NCBI GenBank assembly: GCA_040905285.1
Contig: JBBDRV010000121.1
Location: 1 to 37,439 of the forward strand
Source of the DNA: JBBDRV01 sp040905285
Lineage (GTDB): Bacteria > Bacteroidota > Rhodothermia > Balneolales > Balneolaceae
Reading direction: 5' to 3'
Length of the DNA stretch: 37,439 nucleotides
Part shown: piece after piece, positions 8,074 to 14,755 of the stretch
Numbering within the stretch: position 1 is the stretch's first letter
Layout of the letters: the number at the start of each line of letters is the position of its first letter
Notes under the pieces: model-generated
Told to the model about the DNA's origin: nothing
Database searches by the model: none
Seen by the model: the letters and a program-made list of their open reading frames with translations, nothing else
Made by a program: the position numbers and the translations under genes

Positions 8074-9012
8074 ATGAAAAGCGGAGCCGCACATCATTTT
8101 CCTCCCCTGGTATTCCGGAATGGCAAAAAAATCCTGTGGAACCGTATTGAAAAAAAACCCCTTGCCAACCGCCCGGAAGAGCGGGTCCGGTTACGCTTTA
8201 TCGATTATCTGACTCTGGAGTGCGGATGGCCCTCCTCCAGGATCGGGTCCGAGCAGACCATAGCGGACAGGGACGGCACCCCGCGACTCAGAGCGGACCT
8301 AATCTGTTTTGACAAGAGTTTCAAACCGTCCCTGCTGATAGAATGCAAAGCTGAATCCATCCCGTTGAACCAAAAGACTGCAGAACAGATTGCCCTGTAC
8401 AACAGGCATGTACATGCCCCTCACCTCTGCATAACCAACGGTATCAACGACTTCTGGTTTGAAACCGGAAACGGAGGTATCCGCACGCTGGCCCGGCCGC
8501 CTCTGGAGACGGGAGCCGCGAAACCCGCAGCCGGGCTTGATTACTGGGTCGCCCGTGGATTTGCAGGTAGAAATGCACTTAAGCACAACGGCACGGATTT
8601 TGCTGAAATACTCCGGAACTTCTGGTCCGGCGACGGCTTCCTGAAGGTACGCTATCTTGATATCGGCCATGCCACATCCGAGCTGCAATTCGATCATTAT
8701 TACAAAGTGACAGACATCGATAACGATGTCCGGATCGCCGTTACATTTATGGCAGGGCACACGGGCGATACCTACCTGACGGCCATATATAATCATTGCG
8801 GCACGAATAAAGCTCTTTTGTTCATTAACCTGGACAGTGTAAAGGGACAGCGGACGGACAATGCCGTCCTTGTTTCCGGCAGCAGACAGTGCAGGCTGGA
8901 CCTACGCGGGAAGATACCGGCTGCAATTGCGATGGCACAGGGAAAAAGCCCCGGCGGAGAGACAGAAAACCTGCCTGAAATACTTCTGTCGATTTTTCGG
9001 CAGGACGTGTAG
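8074..9012 (+). CDS. HsdR N-terminal-type (PD-(D/E)xK fold) protein, orphan
   Basis: The first 140 or so residues resemble the type I restriction enzyme R-subunit N-terminal domain found as stand-alone proteins in Bacteroidota. It opens with FPPLVFRNGKKILWNRIEKK, then PEERVRLRFIDYL (about 34-46). The nuclease-like core follows: D75 in LRADLICFD, E90 and K92 in LLIECKA, and the helix TAEQIALYN (about 102-110). The C-terminal half (about 150-312) has no domain I can name. There is no methylase, specificity subunit or helicase motor nearby, so this is not a restriction system as seen here. Family members have no settled role; DNA binding or cleavage is a reasonable guess. Start ATG 8074 is supported by the conserved N-terminus, but a terminator-like hairpin ends 10 bases upstream. 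Confidence 0.75.
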   Translation: MKSGAAHHFPPLVFRNGKKILWNRIEKKPLANRPEERVRLRFIDYLTLECGWPSSRIGSEQTIADRDGTPRLRADLICFDKSFKPSLLIECKAESIPLNQKTAEQIALYNRHVHAPHLCITNGINDFWFETGNGGIRTLARPPLETGAAKPAAGLDYWVARGFAGRNALKHNGTDFAEILRNFWSGDGFLKVRYLDIGHATSELQFDHYYKVTDIDNDVRIAVTFMAGHTGDTYLTAIYNHCGTNKALLFINLDSVKGQRTDNAVLVSGSRQCRLDLRGKIPAAIAMAQGKSPGGETENLPEILLSIFRQDV

Positions 9013-9087
9013 CCGGAGCTGACATTCCGTGCTGAGCTTCCGGAAGCCCGCTGAATTGCCGGAAACATAACAATTTGTTAACAGGCG

Positions 9088-9123
9088 GACTGTTTCTATT
9101 ATATCAGACTGTTTGTACTATAT
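9088..9123. promoter_or_regulatory. Paired 17-bp direct repeats upstream of the response-regulator gene
   Basis: GACTGTTTCTATTATAT (9088-9104) is repeated as GACTGTTTGTACTATAT (9107-9123), 15 of 17 bases identical, with starts 19 bp apart. They end 42 bases before the TTG start. Direct repeats are the usual target of OmpR/PhoB-type dimers, so autoregulation is plausible, but the spacing is not the classical 22-bp Pho-box spacing. Confidence 0.4.
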
Positions 9124-9165
9124 GCATTCCTTTTTATTCTGCAATTACAATTAAATCCATATTTT

Positions 9166-9843
9166 TTGCCTGAACAAACCATTCTCGTTGTTGATGACGA
9201 AAAGGATCTTCTTGACCTGATTGAATACAATCTGAAAAAAGAGGGGTACGGTGTTTTAAAAGCGGAGAATGGCCTGGAAGGGATCAGGCTGGCCCGGGAA
9301 CGCAGTCCTGATCTTATTCTGCTTGATATCATGATGCCCCACATTAACGGGATGGATGTCTGTAAACAGCTCCGCCTCGATGACCGTATTGAAAACGTCC
9401 CGGTTATTTTTCTTACAGCCCGTGGAGATGAGAAGACCGAAGTGGAAGGATTGAATCTGGGAGCAGACGACTACATCACCAAACCGATCAGTACCCGAAA
9501 ACTGATGTCCAGGATAAAAGCTGTCCTGCGCAGGTCCGGTGACACGGCTGACGTTTCCGACAGGATCTTTGTTCATGATATTGAGATAGACAGAGACAGA
9601 TATCTCGTCAAGCGCGGAGAGAAAACTTTTCAGCTGCCGCGAAAGGAATTTGAACTGCTCTACTTTCTTTCCAGCAAGAGGGGACGGGTTATGAGCCGTC
9701 AGGAGCTTTTAAACAAAATATGGGGAGACAATACGTATGTGGTTGACCGCACAGTGGATGTACACGTACGAAAAATCAGGGAGAAACTGGGGGATCATTA
9801 TATTGAAACGGTAAAAGGAGTCGGTTACCGTTTCAGGGAGTAA
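9166..9843 (+). CDS. OmpR/PhoB-family response regulator
   Basis: A 225-residue two-domain regulator. The receiver domain (about 4-120) has the acidic pair D10-D11, phospho-acceptor D54 in LILLDIMMP, T84 and K106 in YITKP, all intact. The C-terminal winged helix (about 130-225) contains FQLPRKEFELLYFLSSKRGRV-type sequence and ends TVKGVGYRFRE, typical of OmpR/PhoB. The only usable start in frame is TTG 9166; the next base upstream in frame gives no ATG or GTG. The partner kinase gene begins 46 bases downstream. Domain layout and kinase partner are PhoB-like, but the signal is unproven. Upstream direct repeats suggest autoregulation. Confidence 0.92.
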   Translation: MPEQTILVVDDEKDLLDLIEYNLKKEGYGVLKAENGLEGIRLARERSPDLILLDIMMPHINGMDVCKQLRLDDRIENVPVIFLTARGDEKTEVEGLNLGADDYITKPISTRKLMSRIKAVLRRSGDTADVSDRIFVHDIEIDRDRYLVKRGEKTFQLPRKEFELLYFLSSKRGRVMSRQELLNKIWGDNTYVVDRTVDVHVRKIREKLGDHYIETVKGVGYRFRE

Positions 9844-9889
9844 TTTTCCTTTCGGGACAGATTTGATACACATTATCTGATTCATACCT

Positions 9890-10978
9890 ATGGGAGCCAG
9901 TGAAAAAAATAGCAAACACCGTCATCTGTTCTATCTCGGATTCCGGACAGCCCTGATTTCCGGTGCAGGATTAACGCTCATTCACCTCTCTGTATCCTAT
10001 CTCTGGCTTCCGCTGTCTTTCGTGCAAAGTCTACTCCTGTCGGCCGGGGCCGGAGTTGCAGCGGGCCTGATTGTGTACGGTACCACCCGGCGGCTCCAGC
10101 AGAGGCGCATGGAATCCATTCTTCGCATTTCAAAAAACATTGCCCGCAAAAAATTTGAAGAATATGAAAACCTGAACAGCGGCCATCAGGATGAACTCGA
10201 TCTCCTGGTAACCCAGTCAATCCGTACCAGCAAGACCATTGAACGGGAAATACAGCGTTTAAACAAAATTGAAAACTACCGAAAAGAATTTATCGGCGAC
10301 ATTTCCCATGAATTGAAGACTCCCATCTTTGCAATTCAGGGATTTGTCGAGACTCTGCTGGACGGCGCACTGGAGGATAAAGAGGTAAACAGGGTTTTTC
10401 TGGACAAGACAATGAGGAACGTCAACCGGCTGAGTTATCTGACCAAGGACCTGATGGAGATCTCCAGGCTGGAAACAGGCGAGTTGAAATCCAGTATACA
10501 GGAACTTAATATTTACAATGTTGTCGTGGATGTGGTCGAAAGCCTGCAGTACAAAGCCCGGGAAGAAAGCATAGAGATCCGGATAAAGGACATTGACAAA
10601 AATCTGTTTGTACTGGCCGACCGGAACCAGCTCAGACAGGTCCTTACCAATCTTATAGAAAACGGCATGAAGTATAACCGTCCGAACGGATATGTGGAAG
10701 TCGGTATAAATTCCGTGCCGGACAACAGGCAAAAAGCTCTTCTCTATGTCCGGGACAACGGGATCGGAATTGATCGGAAAGACCTGCACCGCGTTACCGA
10801 ACGGTTCTTCCGTGTGGATAAATCAAGGTCCAGGAAAAAAGGGGGGACCGGGCTGGGATTGTCTATCGTCAAGCATATAATAGAATCCCACGGGGAAGAA
10901 CTGACCCTGGAAAGCAAACCGGATGAGGGGAGTGTCTTCAGTTTTACACTCACAGTCTCGCGCCACTTTTTTTCATAA
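9890..10978 (+). CDS. Sensor histidine kinase, PhoR-like, with almost no extracytoplasmic domain
   Basis: The 362-residue kinase has two membrane segments (about 17-36 and 43-63) joined by a loop of only about six residues. A linker of about 60 residues follows, then the HisKA helix with H140 in DISHELKTP. The ATPase domain has an N box (LTNLIENGMKYN, 252-263), a G1 box (DNGIGI, 289-294), an F box (ERFFRVD) and a G2 box (GGTGLGLSIV, 318-327). All catalytic motifs are present, so it should autophosphorylate and pass phosphate to the adjacent regulator. With hardly any periplasmic loop it probably senses a membrane event or a partner protein, as PhoR does. It starts 46 bases after the regulator gene and shares its operon. 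Confidence 0.92.
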   Translation: MGASEKNSKHRHLFYLGFRTALISGAGLTLIHLSVSYLWLPLSFVQSLLLSAGAGVAAGLIVYGTTRRLQQRRMESILRISKNIARKKFEEYENLNSGHQDELDLLVTQSIRTSKTIEREIQRLNKIENYRKEFIGDISHELKTPIFAIQGFVETLLDGALEDKEVNRVFLDKTMRNVNRLSYLTKDLMEISRLETGELKSSIQELNIYNVVVDVVESLQYKAREESIEIRIKDIDKNLFVLADRNQLRQVLTNLIENGMKYNRPNGYVEVGINSVPDNRQKALLYVRDNGIGIDRKDLHRVTERFFRVDKSRSRKKGGTGLGLSIVKHIIESHGEELTLESKPDEGSVFSFTLTVSRHFFS

Positions 10979-11114
10979 TTCCTGTCTTGCGGTGCCGGCG
11001 TCCGTGTACGGGTCGGGATTTTTCGGAATCATTGCCGCGGTAAAGCCTTTTCCTTTGATCCCGCCAACTCCTTACATTGAGTTAATCAGCTAATAACAAT
11101 CACAAGCTTTTGTC

Positions 11115-12467
11115 ATGCCAGCAAGCCTCCACCGGAAAAAACTCCGCGGCCTTTTTGAAGAGAACCAGACAGGCGTCATTTATCTGAAGGGTGCCGATCT
11201 GATGTACCGCTATGATACCGACTATGAATTTCCATTTCGACAGGAATCCAATTTTTGGTACCTGACCGGCGTCAATGAACCGAATTATGACATGATCCTG
11301 GACCTCAAAACCAGCGAATACCATCTTTTTGCACCTGAACGGGATGCCCGGTTTGCAGTCTGGCACGGCCGGATCAAATCCAGGGAAGACATTATCCGGG
11401 AATACAACCCGGATCATCTTCATTACGGGAATGACCTGCTGACAGTGTTGAATGAAATGGATCCGGCCGTTGTTTACTGCCTCAATGAAGAACAGGCAGA
11501 ATTTCTTGAAGATATCGACCGGAAATTCAACGTAGATGCCGAATCGCTATCCGATGCAATCACCTATTGCCGCTGCATTAAAACCGAGTGGGAGCTGGAC
11601 CAGCTTCGCGAAGCGGCACGAATCAACAACATCTCCCACATGGAGGTGTTGAAAATACTGAAACCGGGCATGTATGAGTACGAAACAAAAGCGGTGTTCG
11701 ATTACCATCAGATTCGGCACGGGCTGATGTCGGAAGCCTATAACGGAATCCATGCAAGCGGGCCGAACAGCGCCATCCTCCACTATGTCGAGAATAATCG
11801 ACAGATGGCTGACGGGGATCTTTTTCTGATTGACGCGGGATATGAGTCAAACGGTTATTCTTCTGATTTCAGCAGAACATATCCCGTTAACGGAAAGTTT
11901 TCAGGAAAGCAGGCCGCTGTCTATCAGATTGTTCTAAACGCCCAGAGAATATCAATAGAGGCAGCGGGACCGGGGATTAAAATGGAAGAACTGCATATGC
12001 TGGCTGCCGATATTGTTCTCGAGGGACTCCTGGATATCGGTCTGGTCAGGGGAACCGTGGATGACCTGATGGAGAACAATATCTTTGCGCTATTTTTTCC
12101 ACACGGCCTGGGGCATTTTATCGGGCTCGACACCCACGATGTCGGCGGTTATCCGAAAGGAGTCGACCGGATAGACCGGCCCGGGCTGCAATATCTACGG
12201 GCGAGGCGGGAATTGCTGCCGGGAATGGTTATCACTGTCGAACCGGGCATATATTTTATACAGGCCCTTTTAAAACCGGCGCTTGAAGATCCGGAAAAAA
12301 GTCGTTTTCTGAACAGAGAGAAAATAGAATCCTTTTTCGATTTCGGTGGTATTCGTATAGAAGATAATCTCATCATAACGGAAAATGGCATTGAAAACAT
12401 GACGGCACTGCCAAAAGATATCCGGGAAATTGAAGCGGTTATGAAGCAGGCCCGTGTGGGGGCATAA
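11115..12467 (+). CDS. pepP: M24B metallopeptidase, Xaa-Pro aminopeptidase (aminopeptidase P type)
   Basis: This 450-residue cytoplasmic enzyme should remove an N-terminal residue ahead of proline or split Xaa-Pro dipeptides. The N-terminal creatinase/AMP-N domain spans about 1-150 (PFRQESNFWYLTGVNEPN). The pita-bread catalytic domain (about 160-440) keeps all five metal ligands: D240 (FLIDAGYE), D251 (SSDFSRTYP), H334 (HGLGHFIG), E376 (VITVEPGIY) and E416 (GGIRIEDNLII). Size and motifs fit the aminopeptidase P/prolidase group; choosing between the two needs a tree. It lies 136 bases after the kinase gene, probably with its own promoter. It fits a peptide-degrading theme with the M1, S9 and HExxH proteins in this window. 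Confidence 0.93.
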   Translation: MPASLHRKKLRGLFEENQTGVIYLKGADLMYRYDTDYEFPFRQESNFWYLTGVNEPNYDMILDLKTSEYHLFAPERDARFAVWHGRIKSREDIIREYNPDHLHYGNDLLTVLNEMDPAVVYCLNEEQAEFLEDIDRKFNVDAESLSDAITYCRCIKTEWELDQLREAARINNISHMEVLKILKPGMYEYETKAVFDYHQIRHGLMSEAYNGIHASGPNSAILHYVENNRQMADGDLFLIDAGYESNGYSSDFSRTYPVNGKFSGKQAAVYQIVLNAQRISIEAAGPGIKMEELHMLAADIVLEGLLDIGLVRGTVDDLMENNIFALFFPHGLGHFIGLDTHDVGGYPKGVDRIDRPGLQYLRARRELLPGMVITVEPGIYFIQALLKPALEDPEKSRFLNREKIESFFDFGGIRIEDNLIITENGIENMTALPKDIREIEAVMKQARVGA

Positions 12468-12536
12468 ACGGGAACACAGATCAGCGACAGCAGCAGATTG
12501 ACTCAGCCATATTCCGAATCCTGAAAATAAGCAATC

Positions 12537-12989
12537 ATGTATCAACAATTACGCTTTACGGTCCACCGGGAATCAGGTCAGCGCAAATTGGCCAACGCCC
12601 TTCTGGCACTGGCTACCGGTGTCCTTGCCCTCACCTGGCCCACCTTTCTCTATTACATTGCAGGTGGTTACCTGATAGCGTTCAGCATGATTATGCTCTA
12701 CTACAGGATGAACAGTTTTCTGACGGCACTGGCCGGCCTGTCCGCCCTTCTTATTTTTCTGTTTCCTGAACTAATCCCGTTTACTTTCGCCTTTTTCCTG
12801 GCCGTTTTCGGGCTGACTTTTTTGATTACGACACTGGTTATCCCGGGGATCATTATGCTGATATTTGCAGGTCTGATTATCTCATACCCGGGTTCCGTAG
12901 CCTATATGATAGGTGCATTTTTAGTTCTCTACGGTTTCACCCATCTTGTAAATCTGATCCAGGAAAGCCGTCATGTCCGGCATTTCTGA
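12537..12989 (+). CDS. Small multi-pass membrane protein (DUF308/HdeD-like pattern)
   Basis: A 150-residue, very hydrophobic protein. I count five or six membrane segments in tight hairpins, roughly at 20-36, 38-56, 60-75, 78-97, 98-114 and 117-136, with a short charged N-terminus (RESGQRKLAN) and a basic C-terminus (ESRHVRHF). The repeating helix pairs with Gly-Tyr and Pro turns recall HdeD/DUF308 proteins, but I see no diagnostic motif. It follows the M24 peptidase by 69 bases and may be cotranscribed. Function unknown. Confidence 0.7.
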   Translation: MYQQLRFTVHRESGQRKLANALLALATGVLALTWPTFLYYIAGGYLIAFSMIMLYYRMNSFLTALAGLSALLIFLFPELIPFTFAFFLAVFGLTFLITTLVIPGIIMLIFAGLIISYPGSVAYMIGAFLVLYGFTHLVNLIQESRHVRHF

Positions 12990-12992
12990 GAA

Positions 12993-13010
12993 TATCCCCT
13001 GCCCGGGATA
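12993..13010. terminator. Small hairpin between two convergent genes
   Basis: TATCCC (12993-12998) pairs with GGGATA (13005-13010) in the 28-base gap between convergent genes. No T tract follows on either strand, so terminator function is only suggested by position. Confidence 0.25.
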
Positions 13011-13017
13011 GTACCGG

Positions 13018-13815
13018 CTACCGCAGATCCTCCAGCATGCTTTTCGCCCTTTCAAGATTGGCGGGGTCATCCATGTCTTTAACCTCCAGCCCGAGTGTTT
13101 TTTCCAGTACCTTTATCGCATCACCGGTCCGGCCCACTTCCCGGTAGAACCTGGCCAGATCAAGGTGGAAAAGAATATTGTCCGGATACAGTTCAATCGC
13201 TTTTTTCAGTGATTCCTCTGCCTTGCTGTTGCTTGCCCCGCCCGGGAGACCGCCAAAAATAAGGCTGGCCGTCCAGCGCTCTGCTCTCGACAGATTCGCT
13301 ACACTGGCATGCCAGACACCCAGCAGATGCCATCCGCCTTTATGGTCCGGTTCCAGTTCCAGCGTCCGGTCGATATGATCTTTAATTTCTTCCGACGCAT
13401 GAACCCTCCGTCTTGTACCTGATATGTCAGCAATACGCCCAATCGCAACAGCATAAACATAGTGACAGTCAGCCTGTTCGGGATAGTATTCCAGGCACAG
13501 TTCGGCAAGATCCCGTGCCCTTTCATAATCTTCCATCATGGCACCCCTGTCTTCCAGTCTGTGTCCTTTTTTTGAATAAAGCAGGCTCAGATTCCACAGT
13601 GCTTCATAATTGTCAGCGTCGATCGTCAGAACCTTTTCAAAAAGATCCATTGAGGCGTATTCCTCTGCCTCTTCCATTTTCTTTAAAGCCTTCTCCACAA
13701 GCTCATCGACGTTTAAATCGTTTTGCAAACCTGCGACGATATCCGACGCTCCGGAGACAGAAACAAACGCCGGAATGATTATAAAAAACATCCATTGAAA
13801 CGCACGTAAATCCAT
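13018..13815 (-). CDS. Exported TPR protein resembling RMDN (regulator of microtubule dynamics) proteins
   Basis: A 265-residue product with a signal peptide (FQWMFFIIIPAFVSVSGA) and TPR-like helices throughout. Around residues 158-178, KGGWHLLGVWHASVANLSRA and the following ERWTASLIFG look like the signature of eukaryotic RMDN/FAM82 proteins, which carry a similar HLLGRW...VANLSW...A..LFG block before an EA...F.KA.EL.P repeat; here EESLKKAIELYPDN follows. Earlier repeats include ALWNLSLLYSKKGHR and YERARDLAELCLEYYPEQ. It is probably periplasmic and protein-binding. Start ATG 13815 is preferred; TTG at 13824 would add three residues. It converges on the small membrane protein gene. The RMDN link is from memory of the motif and needs a profile search. 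Confidence 0.75.
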   Translation of the reverse strand: MDLRAFQWMFFIIIPAFVSVSGASDIVAGLQNDLNVDELVEKALKKMEEAEEYASMDLFEKVLTIDADNYEALWNLSLLYSKKGHRLEDRGAMMEDYERARDLAELCLEYYPEQADCHYVYAVAIGRIADISGTRRRVHASEEIKDHIDRTLELEPDHKGGWHLLGVWHASVANLSRAERWTASLIFGGLPGGASNSKAEESLKKAIELYPDNILFHLDLARFYREVGRTGDAIKVLEKTLGLEVKDMDDPANLERAKSMLEDLR

Positions 13816-13928
13816 AAATGCCAAGAAAAAATACCCTGATTAAACTGATCCTGTTAACCTGATACAGTATGCAGCTGTTGATATCAGTTAAACATATAAG
13901 GAAGGTCCAGCATTCGTGTACCATGTCC

Positions 13929-13991
13929 GGACGGTTTTCAGGATGAAACGTTAGGACTGTTTTCAGGGGTGAAAGGGTTGGACGGTTACAG
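13929..13991. repeat. Left set of ~25-bp tandem repeats
   Basis: GGACGGTTTTCAGGATGAAA (13929-13948) recurs as GGACTGTTTTCAGGGGTGAAA with one extra base (13954-13974), and a partial third copy GGACGGTTACAG starts at 13980. Repeat starts are 25 and 26 bases apart. Confidence 0.7.
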
Positions 13992-14270
13992 ATCACGAAT
14001 TTGTTTGAACGTTCCATATTTGGATGTTTCCGGGTAAAACCCGCTGTCCTGCATTACCGGATAGCAAATACCCCTGGAATATTTATATTGATAACAGGTG
14101 GAGGTCTTGACCTCGGAATCTCGACTATCGGAAGCTAAAGAGAAGATGCGGATATGGATTCTCGGAACCGGCCCCACCCATACGTATTTAACGCATCACC
14201 TCTGCCATCGTTTACGTTACTATGCGAAAGGGGCGGCTGTCCTGTATTGTTCTTTTACGGGTATTGAAAC

Positions 14271-14330
14271 GAAACGCTGTCACTTGAAGTGAACCGCTGT
14301 CACTCGAAACGAAACGCTGTCACTCGACTT
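14271..14330. repeat. Three 20-bp tandem repeats
   Basis: Units at 14271-14290, 14291-14310 and 14311-14330 share GAAmCGCTGTCACTyGA with an exact 20-bp period, and a further GAAAC precedes the first. The period is two helical turns. Confidence 0.8.
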
Positions 14331-14404
14331 TGCAGATGGGATCCTTTTCCCGGAGGAAACGGAAATGATTGAGAAACCGGAAATAAACAGATCGAGCTGG
14401 AATT

Positions 14405-14581
14405 ATGGACACAGATACTGCTGAAAAAATACGTGATGCCTGTATAAAAGCAGCGCGGGAAGGATTTGAAAACGCTTCAATGAGTGGATTGTGTGCGGAC
14501 GGTGCTATGGAGGCGGCAATTGGAGCCATGCAGTCGATAGACCTGCAGAAAATACTGCTCGAACGGTCACCCGGAAAATAG
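14405..14581 (+). CDS. Small conserved-looking hypothetical protein, 58 residues
   Basis: The ORF encodes MDTDTAEKIRDACIKAAREG and ends SIDLQKILLERSPGK. It is helical, and the pattern around residues 20-48 (FENASMSGLCADGAMEAAIG then AMQSIDL) resembles short stand-alone proteins I recall from several phyla with a GLC.EGA.E.A...IR.LDL pattern, though I cannot name the family. Its amino-acid make-up is that of a real protein rather than a random frame. The Shine-Dalgarno is weak. It sits right after the repeat-flanked remnant and 174 bases before the barrel gene. Function unknown. Confidence 0.55.
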   Translation: MDTDTAEKIRDACIKAAREGFENASMSGLCADGAMEAAIGAMQSIDLQKILLERSPGK

Positions 14582-14755
14582 GTACTGCCGCTCCTTTATG
14601 CATATGCGACCGGCAAACACGAATTCTTCCCTGCTTGTAATAGGTTGTTAAAAAACCAGCCGGCTTATAGCCTTTCTTTTCTACAAACGTCTATTTTGAC
14701 TACCCATGTCTGTAAACGGGTTTGAACCGTCAAATTCAAAATCGACTTTAATTCA

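Larger units (their letters stand above)
13929..14330. mobile_element. Possible remnant of an IS21-type insertion sequence (ends only)
   Basis: Two sets of short tandem repeats face each other across about 280 bases. Read inward from each side both begin with a GAC...G.TTTC-like core: GGACGGTTTTC on the left and TGACAGCGTTTC on the right. Multiple short repeats at both ends in inverted orientation are a known trait of IS21-family elements. No transposase (IstA) or helper ATPase (IstB) reading frame remains, and I could not define exact ends or a target duplication. It may be an internal-deletion derivative or unrelated regulatory repeats. Confidence 0.35.
13825..14404. other. Gene-poor stretch, 580 bases, with repeat-flanked remnant
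   Basis: No convincing gene. It holds the leader of the leftward TPR gene, a set of ~25-bp tandem repeats at 13929-13991, about 280 bases of unrecognised sequence with only short unrelated ORFs, and three 20-bp repeats at 14271-14330. A short ORF of 19 codons at 14365-14424 has a good Shine-Dalgarno (GGAGG at 14352-14356), but its frame overlaps the next small gene and it may be chance or a leader peptide. Confidence 0.5.

Noticed and set aside
8074..9012. Part of a type I restriction-modification system
   Set aside because: Only the HsdR N-terminal-type fold is present; no helicase, HsdM or HsdS genes adjoin it.
13986..14292. Short ORFs on both strands inside the repeat-flanked stretch
   Set aside because: No recognisable transposase or IstB motif, low-complexity composition; treated as non-coding remnant.
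14271..14330. CRISPR array
   Set aside because: The three units are contiguous 20-bp repeats with no spacers and no cas genes are near.
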